Part shown: positions 52,280 to 61,103 of the stretch, in pieces
Numbering within the stretch: position 1 is the stretch's first letter
Layout of the letters: each line of letters begins with the position of its first letter
Origin: Couchioplanes caeruleus
GTDB taxonomy: Bacteria > Actinomycetota > Actinomycetes > Mycobacteriales > Micromonosporaceae
Assembly: GCF_003751945.1 (NCBI RefSeq)
Contig: NZ_RJKL01000001.1
Coordinates: 7,086,501 to 7,150,500, forward strand
DNA length: 64,000 nt
Direction: 5' to 3'
Program-made: the position numbers and the translations under genes
Notes under the pieces: generated by a model
Databases searched by the model: none
The model's input: only the letters and a program-made list of their open reading frames with translations
What the model was told of the DNA's origin: nothing

Positions 52280-53403
52280 CGGACGATTCGGTGCTCGTTG
52301 TCGGTGGCGGCATCGCGGGACTAGCGCTGTCGCGGGCGCTGCGGCAACGCGGTGTACCGGCGTCGGTCGCGGAGCGGAGCGCGACGCCGGCGAGCGGCGG
52401 ACTGGCGATCAATCTTCCGGGCAACGCCGTGTCGGCCCTCGCCGCGTTGGGGCTCCGCGACGGTCTCGAGAGCCTGGGCAGGCCGGTTCGACGTCGGGAG
52501 TATCGCGGTGCTCGCGGGCGCCTGTTGTTCGCGGTCGACGAGGACGCCTTCTGGGACTCCGAGGCTCGCCCACGCTGTGTGCGCCGCGTGGACTTGCTCG
52601 CGCTGCTCGACGATGGCCCGGAAGCCTTGGCCTCCCGGCGGTCCTCGACGGTGGAATCGGTACGGCTGAAGCAGTCCGGCGCCGAGGTTGCTTTCGACGA
52701 CGGAGGAACGGAGCCGCATGGCTTCGTCGCGGGCGCTGACGGCGTGCACTCGGTGGTCCGCGCCACGGTGTTCGGCGGCGAGGGCGTGCGAACCGCGGTC
52801 CTGAGCACCGCTAGTTGGCGGTTCATGGCGCCGAACCCGGGAATCGATTGCTGGACCGTGTGGACCGGGCCGACCGGGGTCATCCTGCTGATCCCCGTCG
52901 ACGGCGACGAGGTGTACGGATACGCGTCCGCTACCGGGGGTGGTTCGGTCGGCGCCGACCCGGGCTGGCTGCACACGACCTTCCGCGGGTTCGCCGCGCC
53001 GATCCCCGAGGTGGTCGACATGGTGCTACGCCAGCCGGAGTCGCTGTATCACTCGCCGGTCGAGGAGGTGCGGATCTCCGAGTGGTCCCGCGGCCGGTGC
53101 GTCCTGCTCGGTGACGCGGCCCATGCCACAGCACCGGTGTGGGCGCAGGGTGCCGCGCTCGCGATGGAGGATGCGATCGTGCTCGCCGACCTGCTCGCCG
53201 GCGGCGACTGGGACACCGTGGGCGCACGGTACGAAGAACATCGCCGGGATCGCGTGACGCACGTCCAGGCGATGACCGACCGGTTCTCGCGACTCGCGGG
53301 CGTGCCCCCGTGGATCCGCGACCTGGTCACGCCTGTGATGGGGCCCCGGTCGTACCGGGCGACCTACGGTCCGCTGCGAAGGCCGGTCAGCACCGGGGGC
53401 TGA
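52276..53403 (+). CDS. FAD-dependent monooxygenase (aromatic hydroxylase type)
   Basis: 375 residues. It has the FAD-binding VLVVGGGIAGLALSRALRQR at the start, the FVAGADGVHSVVR (DG) motif near 155, and CVLLGDAAHATAPVWAQGAA (GD motif) near 280. Such enzymes hydroxylate aromatic or polyketide-like substrates using NAD(P)H. GTG 52276 overlaps the hydrolase stop, so the two were co-translated. Confidence 0.93.
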   Translation: MTDDSVLVVGGGIAGLALSRALRQRGVPASVAERSATPASGGLAINLPGNAVSALAALGLRDGLESLGRPVRRREYRGARGRLLFAVDEDAFWDSEARPRCVRRVDLLALLDDGPEALASRRSSTVESVRLKQSGAEVAFDDGGTEPHGFVAGADGVHSVVRATVFGGEGVRTAVLSTASWRFMAPNPGIDCWTVWTGPTGVILLIPVDGDEVYGYASATGGGSVGADPGWLHTTFRGFAAPIPEVVDMVLRQPESLYHSPVEEVRISEWSRGRCVLLGDAAHATAPVWAQGAALAMEDAIVLADLLAGGDWDTVGARYEEHRRDRVTHVQAMTDRFSRLAGVPPWIRDLVTPVMGPRSYRATYGPLRRPVSTGG

Positions 53404-53513
53404 GGTCTGAGGAGCTGCGCCTGCTCACCGGCGGATCACCGGGGAAGGGCGCTTCTGTCGCATCGAGTGTGCGCGGCCGCGCAAGACGTATGCCGAGACG
53501 TAGAGAGGTTGGC

Positions 53514-55055
53514 ATGGCTGAACAGGACGTCGCCAGCGAGTATGTGGTTGTCGGGGCGGGCTCGGCGGGCAGCGTGATCACCCGGCGGCTGCTCGACCGG
53601 GGTTTCACCGTCCATGTGATCGAGGCTGGGCCGCCGGACATCGACCCGGCCGTTCACGACCCGCAGGCGTGGCCGGTGTTGCTCGGTGGCTCCCAGGACT
53701 GGTCGGTCATGACGACTCCGCAGCAGCATGCGAACGGCCGGTCCTTGTTCTGGCCGCGCGGAAAGGTGCTGGGTGGCAGCAGCTCGCTCAACGGGATGAT
53801 CTACGTGCGTGGACATCGCAGCGACTTCGATGGTTGGGCCGCGCAGGGCTGTACGGGGTGGGACTTCGACAGTGTGCTGCCGTTGTTCCTGCGCTCGGAG
53901 GACCATGTCGACGGCGCCGGTGCGTGGCATGGCGCCGGCGGCCCGTTGCCGGTTGAGCGGATCGCGGAGCCGCATCCGACTGCGGCGGCGTTCCTGGAGG
54001 CGGCTTCGGTGCTGGGATATCCGGTGAACGAGGACTTCAACGGCGAGCATATGACCGGTGTGGGCTACAACCACCTCACGACGCGCAACGGACGACGGGC
54101 GAGCGCGTGGCAGAGCTTCGTGGCTCCGGTTCTCGACAATCCGAGGTTGACGGTTACGACCGATGCGTTGGTACACCGTGTCGTCGTGCGTGACGGCCGG
54201 GCGACCTTCGTGGAGTACTCGACCGGCGGAGCGGTGTGCCGGGCGTGGGCAGACGCCGAGGTGGTGCTCAGCGCGGGCACAATCGGGTCGCCGCAGATCC
54301 TGATGCGCAGCGGTATCGGCCCGGCGGCGCACCTCGGTGAGGTGGGCGTGCCGGTCGTGCTGGATCTTCCCGGTGTCGGCGCGAACCTGCACGACCACCT
54401 ACTGGTGAGCAACGTCTACGAGGCCACGCAGCCGCTTCCCCCCGGTCGTCACAATCTTCTGGAGGCCCAGCTATTCACGTATAGCCACAGATGGGAGGGG
54501 CCGGGGCCGGATCTGCAGCCGCTGTTCATGCATGTGGTGTATCCGGCGGAGGGCTACCCACAGCCCGAACAGGGGTACACGATCGCGGCCGGGATCGTCC
54601 GGCCGCGATCGAGGGGCACGCTGCGGCTTGCTTCGGCCGACCCTGCCGTCCCGCCGCTGTGCGATCCGAACGTGCTTGCCGACAGCTACGACCTGGAGGC
54701 ACTCGTCGACGCGGTGGAGATCTGCCGCCAGATCGGCGCTGCGGATGGTTTCAAGACCTGGCGCAAGACGGAGGTCGCTCCCGGGCCGGACGCGCGTACC
54801 CGCGAGGACCTGCGCACCTACGTCCGCCGTACGGTGGGCACCTACCACCACCAGGTCGGCACCTGCCGGATGGGAGTCGACGACGACGCCGTGGTCAGCC
54901 CCGACCTCACAGTGCGCGGCGTGACCGGGCTGCGCGTCGCTGACGCATCGATCATGCCCACGATAACCTCGGGCAACACCAACGCCCCGTCGATCATGAT
55001 CGGTGAGAAGGCGGCCGACCTCATCCTCGACAGCCAGCCGAAGAACCAGTCATGA
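53514..55055 (+). CDS. GMC-family FAD oxidoreductase (choline-dehydrogenase-like)
   Basis: 513 residues from ATG 53514 (AGAGAGG five bases upstream). It has the Rossmann motif YVVVGAGSAGSVITRRLL, the GMC signature GKVLGGSSSLNGMIYVRG and the second signature AGTIGSPQILMRSGIG. The C-terminal catalytic region is GTYHHQVGTCRMG and NTNAPSIMIGEKAADLI, with the His-Asn pair. It oxidises alcohols to aldehydes; the substrate is unknown. The aldehyde-dehydrogenase relic immediately downstream may once have acted next. Confidence 0.94.
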   Translation: MAEQDVASEYVVVGAGSAGSVITRRLLDRGFTVHVIEAGPPDIDPAVHDPQAWPVLLGGSQDWSVMTTPQQHANGRSLFWPRGKVLGGSSSLNGMIYVRGHRSDFDGWAAQGCTGWDFDSVLPLFLRSEDHVDGAGAWHGAGGPLPVERIAEPHPTAAAFLEAASVLGYPVNEDFNGEHMTGVGYNHLTTRNGRRASAWQSFVAPVLDNPRLTVTTDALVHRVVVRDGRATFVEYSTGGAVCRAWADAEVVLSAGTIGSPQILMRSGIGPAAHLGEVGVPVVLDLPGVGANLHDHLLVSNVYEATQPLPPGRHNLLEAQLFTYSHRWEGPGPDLQPLFMHVVYPAEGYPQPEQGYTIAAGIVRPRSRGTLRLASADPAVPPLCDPNVLADSYDLEALVDAVEICRQIGAADGFKTWRKTEVAPGPDARTREDLRTYVRRTVGTYHHQVGTCRMGVDDDAVVSPDLTVRGVTGLRVADASIMPTITSGNTNAPSIMIGEKAADLILDSQPKNQS

Positions 55056-55129
55056 CGGTGGCCGCCGACCGACACCCGGTACGGCCAGGCCGCGTCCAGC
55101 ACGGCACCCTCGACGTGGTCGGTGCGCCC

Positions 55130-55290
55130 TTCGAGCCCAGACGTCGCGGGGGCCCACAGGCTGGCCCACGGCGTGCATGCCGGCACGGTGTGGGTCAACG
55201 GCCGGGCGGCGATCGATCAGGCAATGCCCTGGGGCGGCATGGTGACCAGGGGCATCGGCCGTGAACTCGGCCGCAGCGGCATCCGCGCCA
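55130..55290 (+). pseudogene. Aldehyde dehydrogenase C-terminal fragment
   Basis: Reads AHRLAHGVHAGTVWVNGRAA, then MPWGGMVTRGIGRELGRSGI, the end of the NAD-dependent aldehyde dehydrogenase fold (the WVN and PWGG-x-K-x-SG-x-GRE blocks; here the Lys is lost). The remaining about 400 residues are absent. Confidence 0.75.
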
Positions 55291-55300
55291 GCACCGACAA

Positions 55301-55441
55301 ATGGTCGCCGTGTCGACGTTCGCCTCCGGACTGGCCCGGGCGCCCAGACGCTCCGCCCCTGTGTACCGCGCCACCAAGGCGGGCGTGCGCAGCTTCACCC
55401 GGGCGTTGCGCTACCAGTGCCAGGACTGGGCACCGCAATGA
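55301..55441 (+). pseudogene. Short-chain dehydrogenase fragment
   Basis: 46 codons from an ATG: SAPVYRATKAGVRSFTRALR keeps the catalytic Tyr-x3-Lys pair of SDR enzymes (DltE-like subgroup) and then QCQDWAPQ and a stop. The Rossmann N-terminus is missing. It sits directly after the aldehyde dehydrogenase fragment, so a deletion has joined two broken genes. Confidence 0.7.
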
Positions 55442-55543
55442 AACCGCGCGGCCGACGGCGCCCGCCGGATGCCCGAAGCAGAGGGAGACCATGTCAAGCC
55501 GCTCCGACTACTACGGCGCGGTTTGCGGAGGGAGGGAAATGCC

Positions 55544-56731
55544 ATGTTGGAGAGTCGGGACGGTCGGCGGGTAGTGGTGACCGGCGTCGGAGTGGTCGCG
55601 CCATGTGGTACCGGTGCCGGGGAATTCTGGGAGGGTTTGTTCAAGGGGACCGAGGCGGCATCCGCCCGCTGGATCAAGAACTTTGAGCCGGCGGTGATCG
55701 GACTCTCCAAGGTAGAGCTTCGGCGACTGGACCGGTTCGCACAGCTCGCCCTCGTCGCCGCTCACGAGGCCGTCGGCGACGCCACGCTGCGCGACGGCGA
55801 CAAGGATGGCACCGGTGTGTTCATCGGGTGCGGCATCGGTGGCGCGTATTCCTGGGAGACGCAGGTCCGTACGCTCGATACCCGCGGCGAGCGGGGCGTC
55901 TCACCGCTCACGATCCCGATGGTGATGCCCAATGCGGCGGCTGCCGCCGTAGCGCTTCGCTGGGGCCTCACCGGCCCGTGTGAGACCATCTCGACGGCGT
56001 GTGCAACCGGCACGCACTCCATCGCGGGTGCCGCCCGATGGATCGCCGCGGGACGCGCCGACGTTGTCCTCGCCGGCAGTGCGGAGGCGTGCCTGACCGG
56101 CGTCAACCTCGCCGGCTTCGGAAGTATGCGAGCGTTGTCCCCCACTGGACTGTCCCGCCCGTTCGATGTCGATCGGGACGGCTTCTGCGCCGCCGAGGGC
56201 GCCGCAGTGCTCGTGCTGGAGGAACTCGGCCGGGCCCGGGCTCGCGGCGCACGCGTCTACGCCGAAATCGCCGGAACAGGCTCCACCTGCGATGCTCACC
56301 ACATTTTCGCGCCAGCTCCGGAAGGCCGGGGCGCGGTGGCGTGCATGCGTGAGGCTCTCGCGGACGGCGGCGTCGAACCGGCCGACGTCACGCACGTTAA
56401 CGCGCACGGCACATCCACCGCGCTCAACGATGAGGCCGAGGCCAAGGCCATTGCCTCTGTCTTCGCGCCGGCTCGGCCCGCCGTCACCTCGATCAAGGGG
56501 GTAACGGGTCACTCGCTTGGTGCCGCCGGGGCCATCGAGGCGGCCGCGCTCGCCTTGACCTACGTCCACCGAAGACTGCCCCCGACCATGGGCACGACCG
56601 CGGTCGATCCGGCGCTCAACCTCGACGTCGTCTTGCAGTCCCGGGCGTGGGATCCGGCACCAGCTATCTCGAATTCGTTCGGGTTCGGCGGACACAATGC
56701 GACCCTGCTGTTCGTCCCGGCTCCGGACTAG
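55544..56731 (+). CDS. Beta-ketoacyl synthase (KAS II/FabF-like)
   Basis: 395 residues. It has an N-terminal VVVTGVGVVAPCG, the nucleophile Cys in TISTACATGTHSIAGAARW, the first His in VNAHGTSTALND and the second His in GVTGHSLGAAGAIEA, the full Cys-His-His set for decarboxylative condensation. ATG 55544 with GGAGGG seven bases upstream. No acyl carrier protein or malonyl transferase gene lies nearby, so it would have to borrow these or act in a partial pathway with the ligase downstream. Confidence 0.94.
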   Translation: MLESRDGRRVVVTGVGVVAPCGTGAGEFWEGLFKGTEAASARWIKNFEPAVIGLSKVELRRLDRFAQLALVAAHEAVGDATLRDGDKDGTGVFIGCGIGGAYSWETQVRTLDTRGERGVSPLTIPMVMPNAAAAAVALRWGLTGPCETISTACATGTHSIAGAARWIAAGRADVVLAGSAEACLTGVNLAGFGSMRALSPTGLSRPFDVDRDGFCAAEGAAVLVLEELGRARARGARVYAEIAGTGSTCDAHHIFAPAPEGRGAVACMREALADGGVEPADVTHVNAHGTSTALNDEAEAKAIASVFAPARPAVTSIKGVTGHSLGAAGAIEAAALALTYVHRRLPPTMGTTAVDPALNLDVVLQSRAWDPAPAISNSFGFGGHNATLLFVPAPD

Positions 56732-56964
56732 ATACCCCCGGCGTTCTCCGTGGGCGCCGGCGAAACTGTCGCGAAGGGCGTTTCCGGCGGACTTCCGGTG
56801 GCTTCGGTGGCCGGGAAGGGCCTCTCGGCCTCTTGTGTCGACCACCACGCTGCTGAGCCCGGACGAGCTTTCGCGCCGGACTGCGTCTTCTTGATGGGAC
56901 CCGGCGCGGTTTGCCGGGGAGATCTCGTGGTTTGGAATTCATTCAGAGGAAGAGGCTGCAACTG

Positions 56965-58632
56965 ATGGATGCTGTGCTGGGGACGACGTTTGACGTAAGG
57001 CCGAGGTCGGATCTCGCCATGGATTACCGCCGTCGCGGTTGGTGGCGGACCGGGAGTGCGCTGACCGATCTACAACGCTGGCGGGAGCAGGCGCCGGACA
57101 GCCTGGCCGTGATGGCCTACCGCGCTGATGCGACCACGGCGAGGCGTCTGACGTACGCGGAACTCGCCCGGTACGTCGAACGGTTCGCTGGTGCGCTGCT
57201 CGAAATGGGCGTGCGGCCGGGGCAGACGGTGGCGGTCCAGATGCCGAGCTGGTGGCAGTTCAATGCGCTGGTTCTGGCCTGCGCCCGGGTTGGCGCGGTG
57301 GTGGCGCCGATCATGATGACGATCCGGCAGCGGGAGTTGGAGCGGGTGCTTGCCGCCACCGAAGCGGTGGTGTGTGTGACGGTCGATCAATGGGAAGGCT
57401 TCGGGCACGCGAAGGCGCTTGCCGAGATCGCCACGCGGCTGCCCGCCCTGCGCTACCGTGTGGTGCTGGGCGGCGAGCATGAACCGGGTGAGATCGACTT
57501 CGGTGCGGTCTTCGAAGATGCCGCGTGGGAGGAACGCCATCCGACCGCGCTGCGGGACGCGGTCGAGGATCCCGACCGGGTGTTCCTGGTGTTGTTCACC
57601 TCGGGCACCACTGGCGAGCCCAAGGCGGTCTTGCACAGTCACAACACCCTCTACGCTGGAACATCGCAACTGGTGCGCATCGAGGGCTTGTCCGATCGAG
57701 ACGCCACGATGACCCCGCACTCCACCTCGCATCTCGCCGGCATTGTGATGTGCGTGTTCGCGCCGTTGCTGGTTGGCGCGCGATCGGTGGTCTGTGACCG
57801 GTGGGACGCGGACCGGGTGCTGGATCTGCTGGCGGACAGCCGCACCAGTACGTTGTTCGCCGCACCGCCCTTTCTGTTCGAGATGATCGCGGCGCAGCGG
57901 CGGCGACCCCGCGAGATCCCCGCGCTGCACCGCGTGTTTAGCGGTGCCATGAAGGTCCCTCGTCAGCTGGTGAGGGAGATGGCCGAGGCGTTCGGCGTTC
58001 AGCTGCGGGCCGTCTGGGGGATGACCGAGACATCGGCAGGCACGTGGACCCGGCGAGACGACCCGCCGAACTGGGCCGAGCACAGCGAGGGCCGGCCCGT
58101 GGAAGGGACGGAGATCGAGTTGCGGTCGGACAGAGCGGTCACCGCGGAGCATCCGGGACGGTTGCATGTGCGCGGCCCCGCGGTGTGCCTGGCCATGGTC
58201 GGCCGGGACAGCGGCGAGGTGAAGATCATCGCGGACCACGACAACGGCTGGTACGACACCGGCGATCTGGCCGCCCCGGACGGGCGCGGCGGGATCCGGT
58301 TGATGGGCCGGACGGTGGACCGCATCGGCGGCGCGTTCATGATCCCAGTGATCGACGTGGAAAGCGAGCTCCTCGATCATCCTGGGGTCGACGAGGTGGC
58401 GCTGGTGGGTTATCGGCAGCCGGACGGCACCGAGCTGCCGTGCGCGGTCGTGGTATCGCGTTCCACATCGCCCACCCTCGACGAGGTACGCGAGTATCTG
58501 CGCGGCAAGGGCATGACCGACTGGTACTGGCCCACCCGTCTCGAGGTCGTGCCGGAACTACCACGCAACGCCTTAGGAAAGATCCGCAAGGACCTCGTCC
58601 GGGAGTGGCTCCTCGACTCAACGAGCACGTAA
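56965..58632 (+). CDS. Acyl-CoA ligase (ANL superfamily, cyclohexanecarboxylate-ligase-like)
   Basis: 555 residues from ATG 56965. Core motifs: LVLFTSGTTGEPKAVLHSHN (P-loop), VWGMTETSAG, NGWYDTGDLA and the C-terminal Lys in PRNALGKIRKDLV. The YRRRGWWRTGSALTDL start is typical of CoA ligases acting on small ring or short-chain carboxylic acids. It probably activates an acid made or used by the neighbouring oxidoreductases and ketosynthase. About 230 bp upstream (56732-56964) hold no other gene. Confidence 0.9.
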   Translation: MDAVLGTTFDVRPRSDLAMDYRRRGWWRTGSALTDLQRWREQAPDSLAVMAYRADATTARRLTYAELARYVERFAGALLEMGVRPGQTVAVQMPSWWQFNALVLACARVGAVVAPIMMTIRQRELERVLAATEAVVCVTVDQWEGFGHAKALAEIATRLPALRYRVVLGGEHEPGEIDFGAVFEDAAWEERHPTALRDAVEDPDRVFLVLFTSGTTGEPKAVLHSHNTLYAGTSQLVRIEGLSDRDATMTPHSTSHLAGIVMCVFAPLLVGARSVVCDRWDADRVLDLLADSRTSTLFAAPPFLFEMIAAQRRRPREIPALHRVFSGAMKVPRQLVREMAEAFGVQLRAVWGMTETSAGTWTRRDDPPNWAEHSEGRPVEGTEIELRSDRAVTAEHPGRLHVRGPAVCLAMVGRDSGEVKIIADHDNGWYDTGDLAAPDGRGGIRLMGRTVDRIGGAFMIPVIDVESELLDHPGVDEVALVGYRQPDGTELPCAVVVSRSTSPTLDEVREYLRGKGMTDWYWPTRLEVVPELPRNALGKIRKDLVREWLLDSTST

Positions 58633-58754
58633 ACCCTCCGCGCCAAGATCAGGGAGCCTGGCGTCGGGCCGGTAGGCGCCACAGGGAAATAGATGATCTC
58701 CGTAGTGCTCGGAGACCGAGGTGTCAACGATGACCGTCGACGCGTTCCGCTCGC

Positions 58755-59303
58755 TCAGGCGCCCGGCTGTGCGGGGAGGTCCAACTTTCCCGCCAGCCAG
58801 TCCGACTGGGGCACGGCCGACCCACGGATGCCGAGACTCGCCCGGGCCGCCTGGTAGAAGCGATCGCGTGTGTCGTTGGCATGGTCGAGCCCGGCAGCCA
58901 GCTCGAACCCCGCGGAAGTCATGCCGCGGGCGTAACGGGCGATGTCCGTCACTGCGGCGCGCCACTCGCGGGCCGCGATGATTGATGCGGCGTCGCCCAG
59001 GAGCAGGACGCTCTCCCATGTCTTTGTGCGCCGGATGTCGGCCTCTTCCATCCTGGCCAGGGCCTGCTCACGATCGACATCGTGAGAAAGCGCGTTCAGG
59101 TTGGCGATCCGGAGCGCGTACGTATGCACTTCCTTGACTGCGTTGGCGAACTCGACGTACGCCTGAAGCCGGCGCTCGTCCCACCGCGCCGCCTGCTGGC
59201 GCTGCCACCGCGAGCGGTCCGCGATCCCGGTGGCGAGGATGGTCCCGCTTGTTCCGAGGAGGACGCCGAGCAAAGCCGGCAGTTGGTCCGTCAACGCGCT
59301 CAT
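58755..59303 (-). CDS. Membrane-anchored helical protein, hypothetical
   Basis: 182 residues from ATG 59303. One N-terminal membrane helix (LLGVLLGTSGTILATGIAD) then WQRQQAARWDERRLQAYVEF, the pattern of a common actinobacterial family of unknown function, followed by helices (WRAAVTDIARYARGMTSAGF). The family is often found beside unrelated genes and gives no clue to role. Confidence 0.7.
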   Translation of the reverse strand: MSALTDQLPALLGVLLGTSGTILATGIADRSRWQRQQAARWDERRLQAYVEFANAVKEVHTYALRIANLNALSHDVDREQALARMEEADIRRTKTWESVLLLGDAASIIAAREWRAAVTDIARYARGMTSAGFELAAGLDHANDTRDRFYQAARASLGIRGSAVPQSDWLAGKLDLPAQPGA

Positions 59304-59307
59304 GGCC

Positions 59308-59673
59308 TCATGGTGCACGGGCGCCACAACATGTGCGTCTGCCGGTCTCGGCCCGCACCTGGCGGGCGATCTCCGCACCGAGTGTCTCGATCCCGGCGAC
59401 GCTGTACGGCGTGTAGAGCGAGGCGTTGAAGTAGCCGGTCTCCTCGAGGGTGTGCAGCAGCACGGCGAACAGCTCAGGCCCAACCGACGTGCGCATGACC
59501 TCCGCGCCGAGAGCCTCACACTTCCGGCCCTTCTCCAGGATCTCAGGCTGGCCTCTACCCTGACTGTCGTAGACCTCCTGATAGTCCAGCCCGGCGCTGC
59601 CGCGCAGGATCTCGGTACTGCGTCGCAGCACCGCGTCGAAAGGGTCCTCTTCCATGGGCGCGCCGCCCGTCAT
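59308..59673 (-). CDS. Hypothetical 121-residue protein paired with an OrtA-like gene
   Basis: Starts at ATG 59673, overlapping the stop of the upstream gene (ATGA). All-helical, with LEKGRKCEALGAEVMRTSVG and ASLYTPYSVAGIETLGAEIA. Its length equals that of D-ornithine aminomutase small subunits, but I see no convincing motif match, so no function is assigned. Confidence 0.55.
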   Translation of the reverse strand: MTGGAPMEEDPFDAVLRRSTEILRGSAGLDYQEVYDSQGRGQPEILEKGRKCEALGAEVMRTSVGPELFAVLLHTLEETGYFNASLYTPYSVAGIETLGAEIARQVRAETGRRTCCGARAP

Positions 59674-59981
59674 CGCAGATCCGCCAGGTGCTGGACTATC
59701 GCCTCGATCGTGGCCAGCAGCACGGGGTGCGGCTGGCCGAACGTGTGCGCGTCCCAGGGCATAGCCCTGGTCAGCGTCCCGGTCCTGTGCCTGCCGGTGA
59801 CGGTGTGGACCGTTGCCATGTCACCGGGCTCCGCGCCGTCGACCAGCCAGCCACGCAACCGAACGGTGTAGGCCGTATCGGCGGTGTCCGGCGGAACGTC
59901 CGTCGCGCGCGCTCCGGCCGGTATCAGCTCGTACCTGATCTCCACCCAAGCGCCGGCAGCGAGCCGGTCTGTGTCTACCAC
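59670..59981 (-). CDS. OrtA-like small subunit (2-amino-4-oxopentanoate thiolase alpha-like)
   Basis: 103 residues. The pattern RYELIPAGARATDVPPDTAD, then GDMATVHTVTGRHRTGTL and HTFGQPHPVLLA follows OrtA proteins of the ornithine degradation pathway (PxDT, then a small beta-barrel with TVTGR, then a HxFG-PxPxLL end). OrtB and the aminomutase genes are absent here, so it may serve another enzyme. GTG 59981 overlaps the stop of the truncated reductase upstream. Confidence 0.5.
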   Translation of the reverse strand: MVDTDRLAAGAWVEIRYELIPAGARATDVPPDTADTAYTVRLRGWLVDGAEPGDMATVHTVTGRHRTGTLTRAMPWDAHTFGQPHPVLLATIEAIVQHLADLR

Positions 59982-60105
59982 GGAACCTCCAGCAGCACCT
60001 TTCCGGTGACCGCCGCCTCAACCGCCTCGTGCGCTTGGGCAGCCCTCCGCGAGCGGAAATCGGTGCTCCGGCAGCGCGGTCAGGGCTGCGGCGCACAGCG
60101 CCGTA
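59977..60105 (-). pseudogene. C-terminal tail of a quinone oxidoreductase (zinc-type alcohol dehydrogenase family)
   Basis: Reads ALTALPEHRFPLAE and, after a frame change, AHEAVEAAVTGKVLLEVPW and a stop. This is the usual last helix and strand (F-L-AxAHExxE-x-GKVVL) of medium-chain reductases. The rest has been removed at the edge of the IS at 60.1 kb. Confidence 0.65.
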
Positions 60106-60171
60106 ACGACCTTGTGCACAGTAGGCGGCTGGGTTGCTTCTGAGTCGGGTGCGCATGATCTGCGGGTGTCG

Positions 60172-61098
60172 ATGCGGTGGGCTCGTCGAGTGTTCAGCCA
60201 TCACGCGCTCACCGGGGTCTCCCGACGGCACTTGCATTTGTTGGTAGCCGAGCTGCGCCCGGTATGGCGCGCCGGCAGGGAAGCTCGGTTGCACACCCGC
60301 AGGGGTGGGTGCCGCCGCCGGGCGCCCGGTGCCGGGCGCCCACCGACGTTACGATTCACCGACCGGCTCGTCGTGACCCTGGCCCATCTGCGGTTGGGTC
60401 TGCCGCACGAGGCGATCGCGGTGGTGTTCGGGGTGGACCGGTCCACGATCACCCGGGCGATCGGGCAGCTCCGACCGCTGCTGGCCAGCCGAGGCTGCGC
60501 GGCGCCGTCCGGGGTGCGGCTGCACAGCCTGGCCGATGTGTTTGCCTACGCCGCGGCCGAGGGCGTGACAGTGCGGCTGGATGCCACCGAGATCCGCGTG
60601 CGCCGGCCGCGGGCCGGTCGCGGCGGGCGTAAAGCGTTCGTGTCGGGCAAGCTCAAACAGAACACCATCAAGACGACCGTGGCCGCTGACCAGCACGGCG
60701 CGACGCTGTGGTGCGGCAGCACCCGTCCCGGACGCATGCACGACACCACCGCCGCACGTATCGAAGGCATCGAGGTACTGCTGCAGCTCCATCCCACAGT
60801 GCGGCTGCTCGTCGACGCCGGCTACCAGGGCCTGGCCCGCGACCATCCCGACCAAGTCAGCGCCCCGCCCCTGAAACCGCGCCCTGGCGTCCCTGTCGAG
60901 CGTCACATTCAGTGGCAGACCGCGCGCAAGGCACAGTCGTCGCAACGCATCCCGGTCGAACACGCCATCGCCGAGCACAAGTGGTGGCGCGTGCTGCAAC
61001 GCTTCACCGGCCGCCGGGAACTACTACCCGAGACCATCAACGCCGTCGCCGGAATCGTCTCCGACCGCTCCGGACCCTTCCCGCTGAGATCCCGCTGA
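60172..61098 (+). CDS. IS5-type (HARBI1-like) transposase
   Basis: 308 residues from ATG 60172; the frame is open to 60112. Helix-turn-helix at LPHEAIAVVFGVDRSTITRA. DDE core: Asp in VRLDATEIRVRRP, Asp in VRLLVDAGYQGLA and Glu in QRIPVEHAIAEHKWWRVL. It lies between two truncated genes (reductase tail on the left, EccC-like 3' part on the right), so its insertion came with a deletion. Terminal repeats were not identified. Confidence 0.88.
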   Translation: MRWARRVFSHHALTGVSRRHLHLLVAELRPVWRAGREARLHTRRGGCRRRAPGAGRPPTLRFTDRLVVTLAHLRLGLPHEAIAVVFGVDRSTITRAIGQLRPLLASRGCAAPSGVRLHSLADVFAYAAAEGVTVRLDATEIRVRRPRAGRGGRKAFVSGKLKQNTIKTTVAADQHGATLWCGSTRPGRMHDTTAARIEGIEVLLQLHPTVRLLVDAGYQGLARDHPDQVSAPPLKPRPGVPVERHIQWQTARKAQSSQRIPVEHAIAEHKWWRVLQRFTGRRELLPETINAVAGIVSDRSGPFPLRSR

Positions 61099-61103
61099 CC
61101 ACC

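Noticed and set aside
51498..52739. A 413-residue hydrolase running into the monooxygenase gene
   Set aside because: The sequence loses family character after the catalytic His; the native ending and stop are in a second frame, overlapping the next start.
50473..58632. A complete polyketide or fatty-acid biosynthetic cluster
   Set aside because: Only one ketosynthase is present; no carrier protein, acyltransferase or ketoreductase, and several genes are broken.
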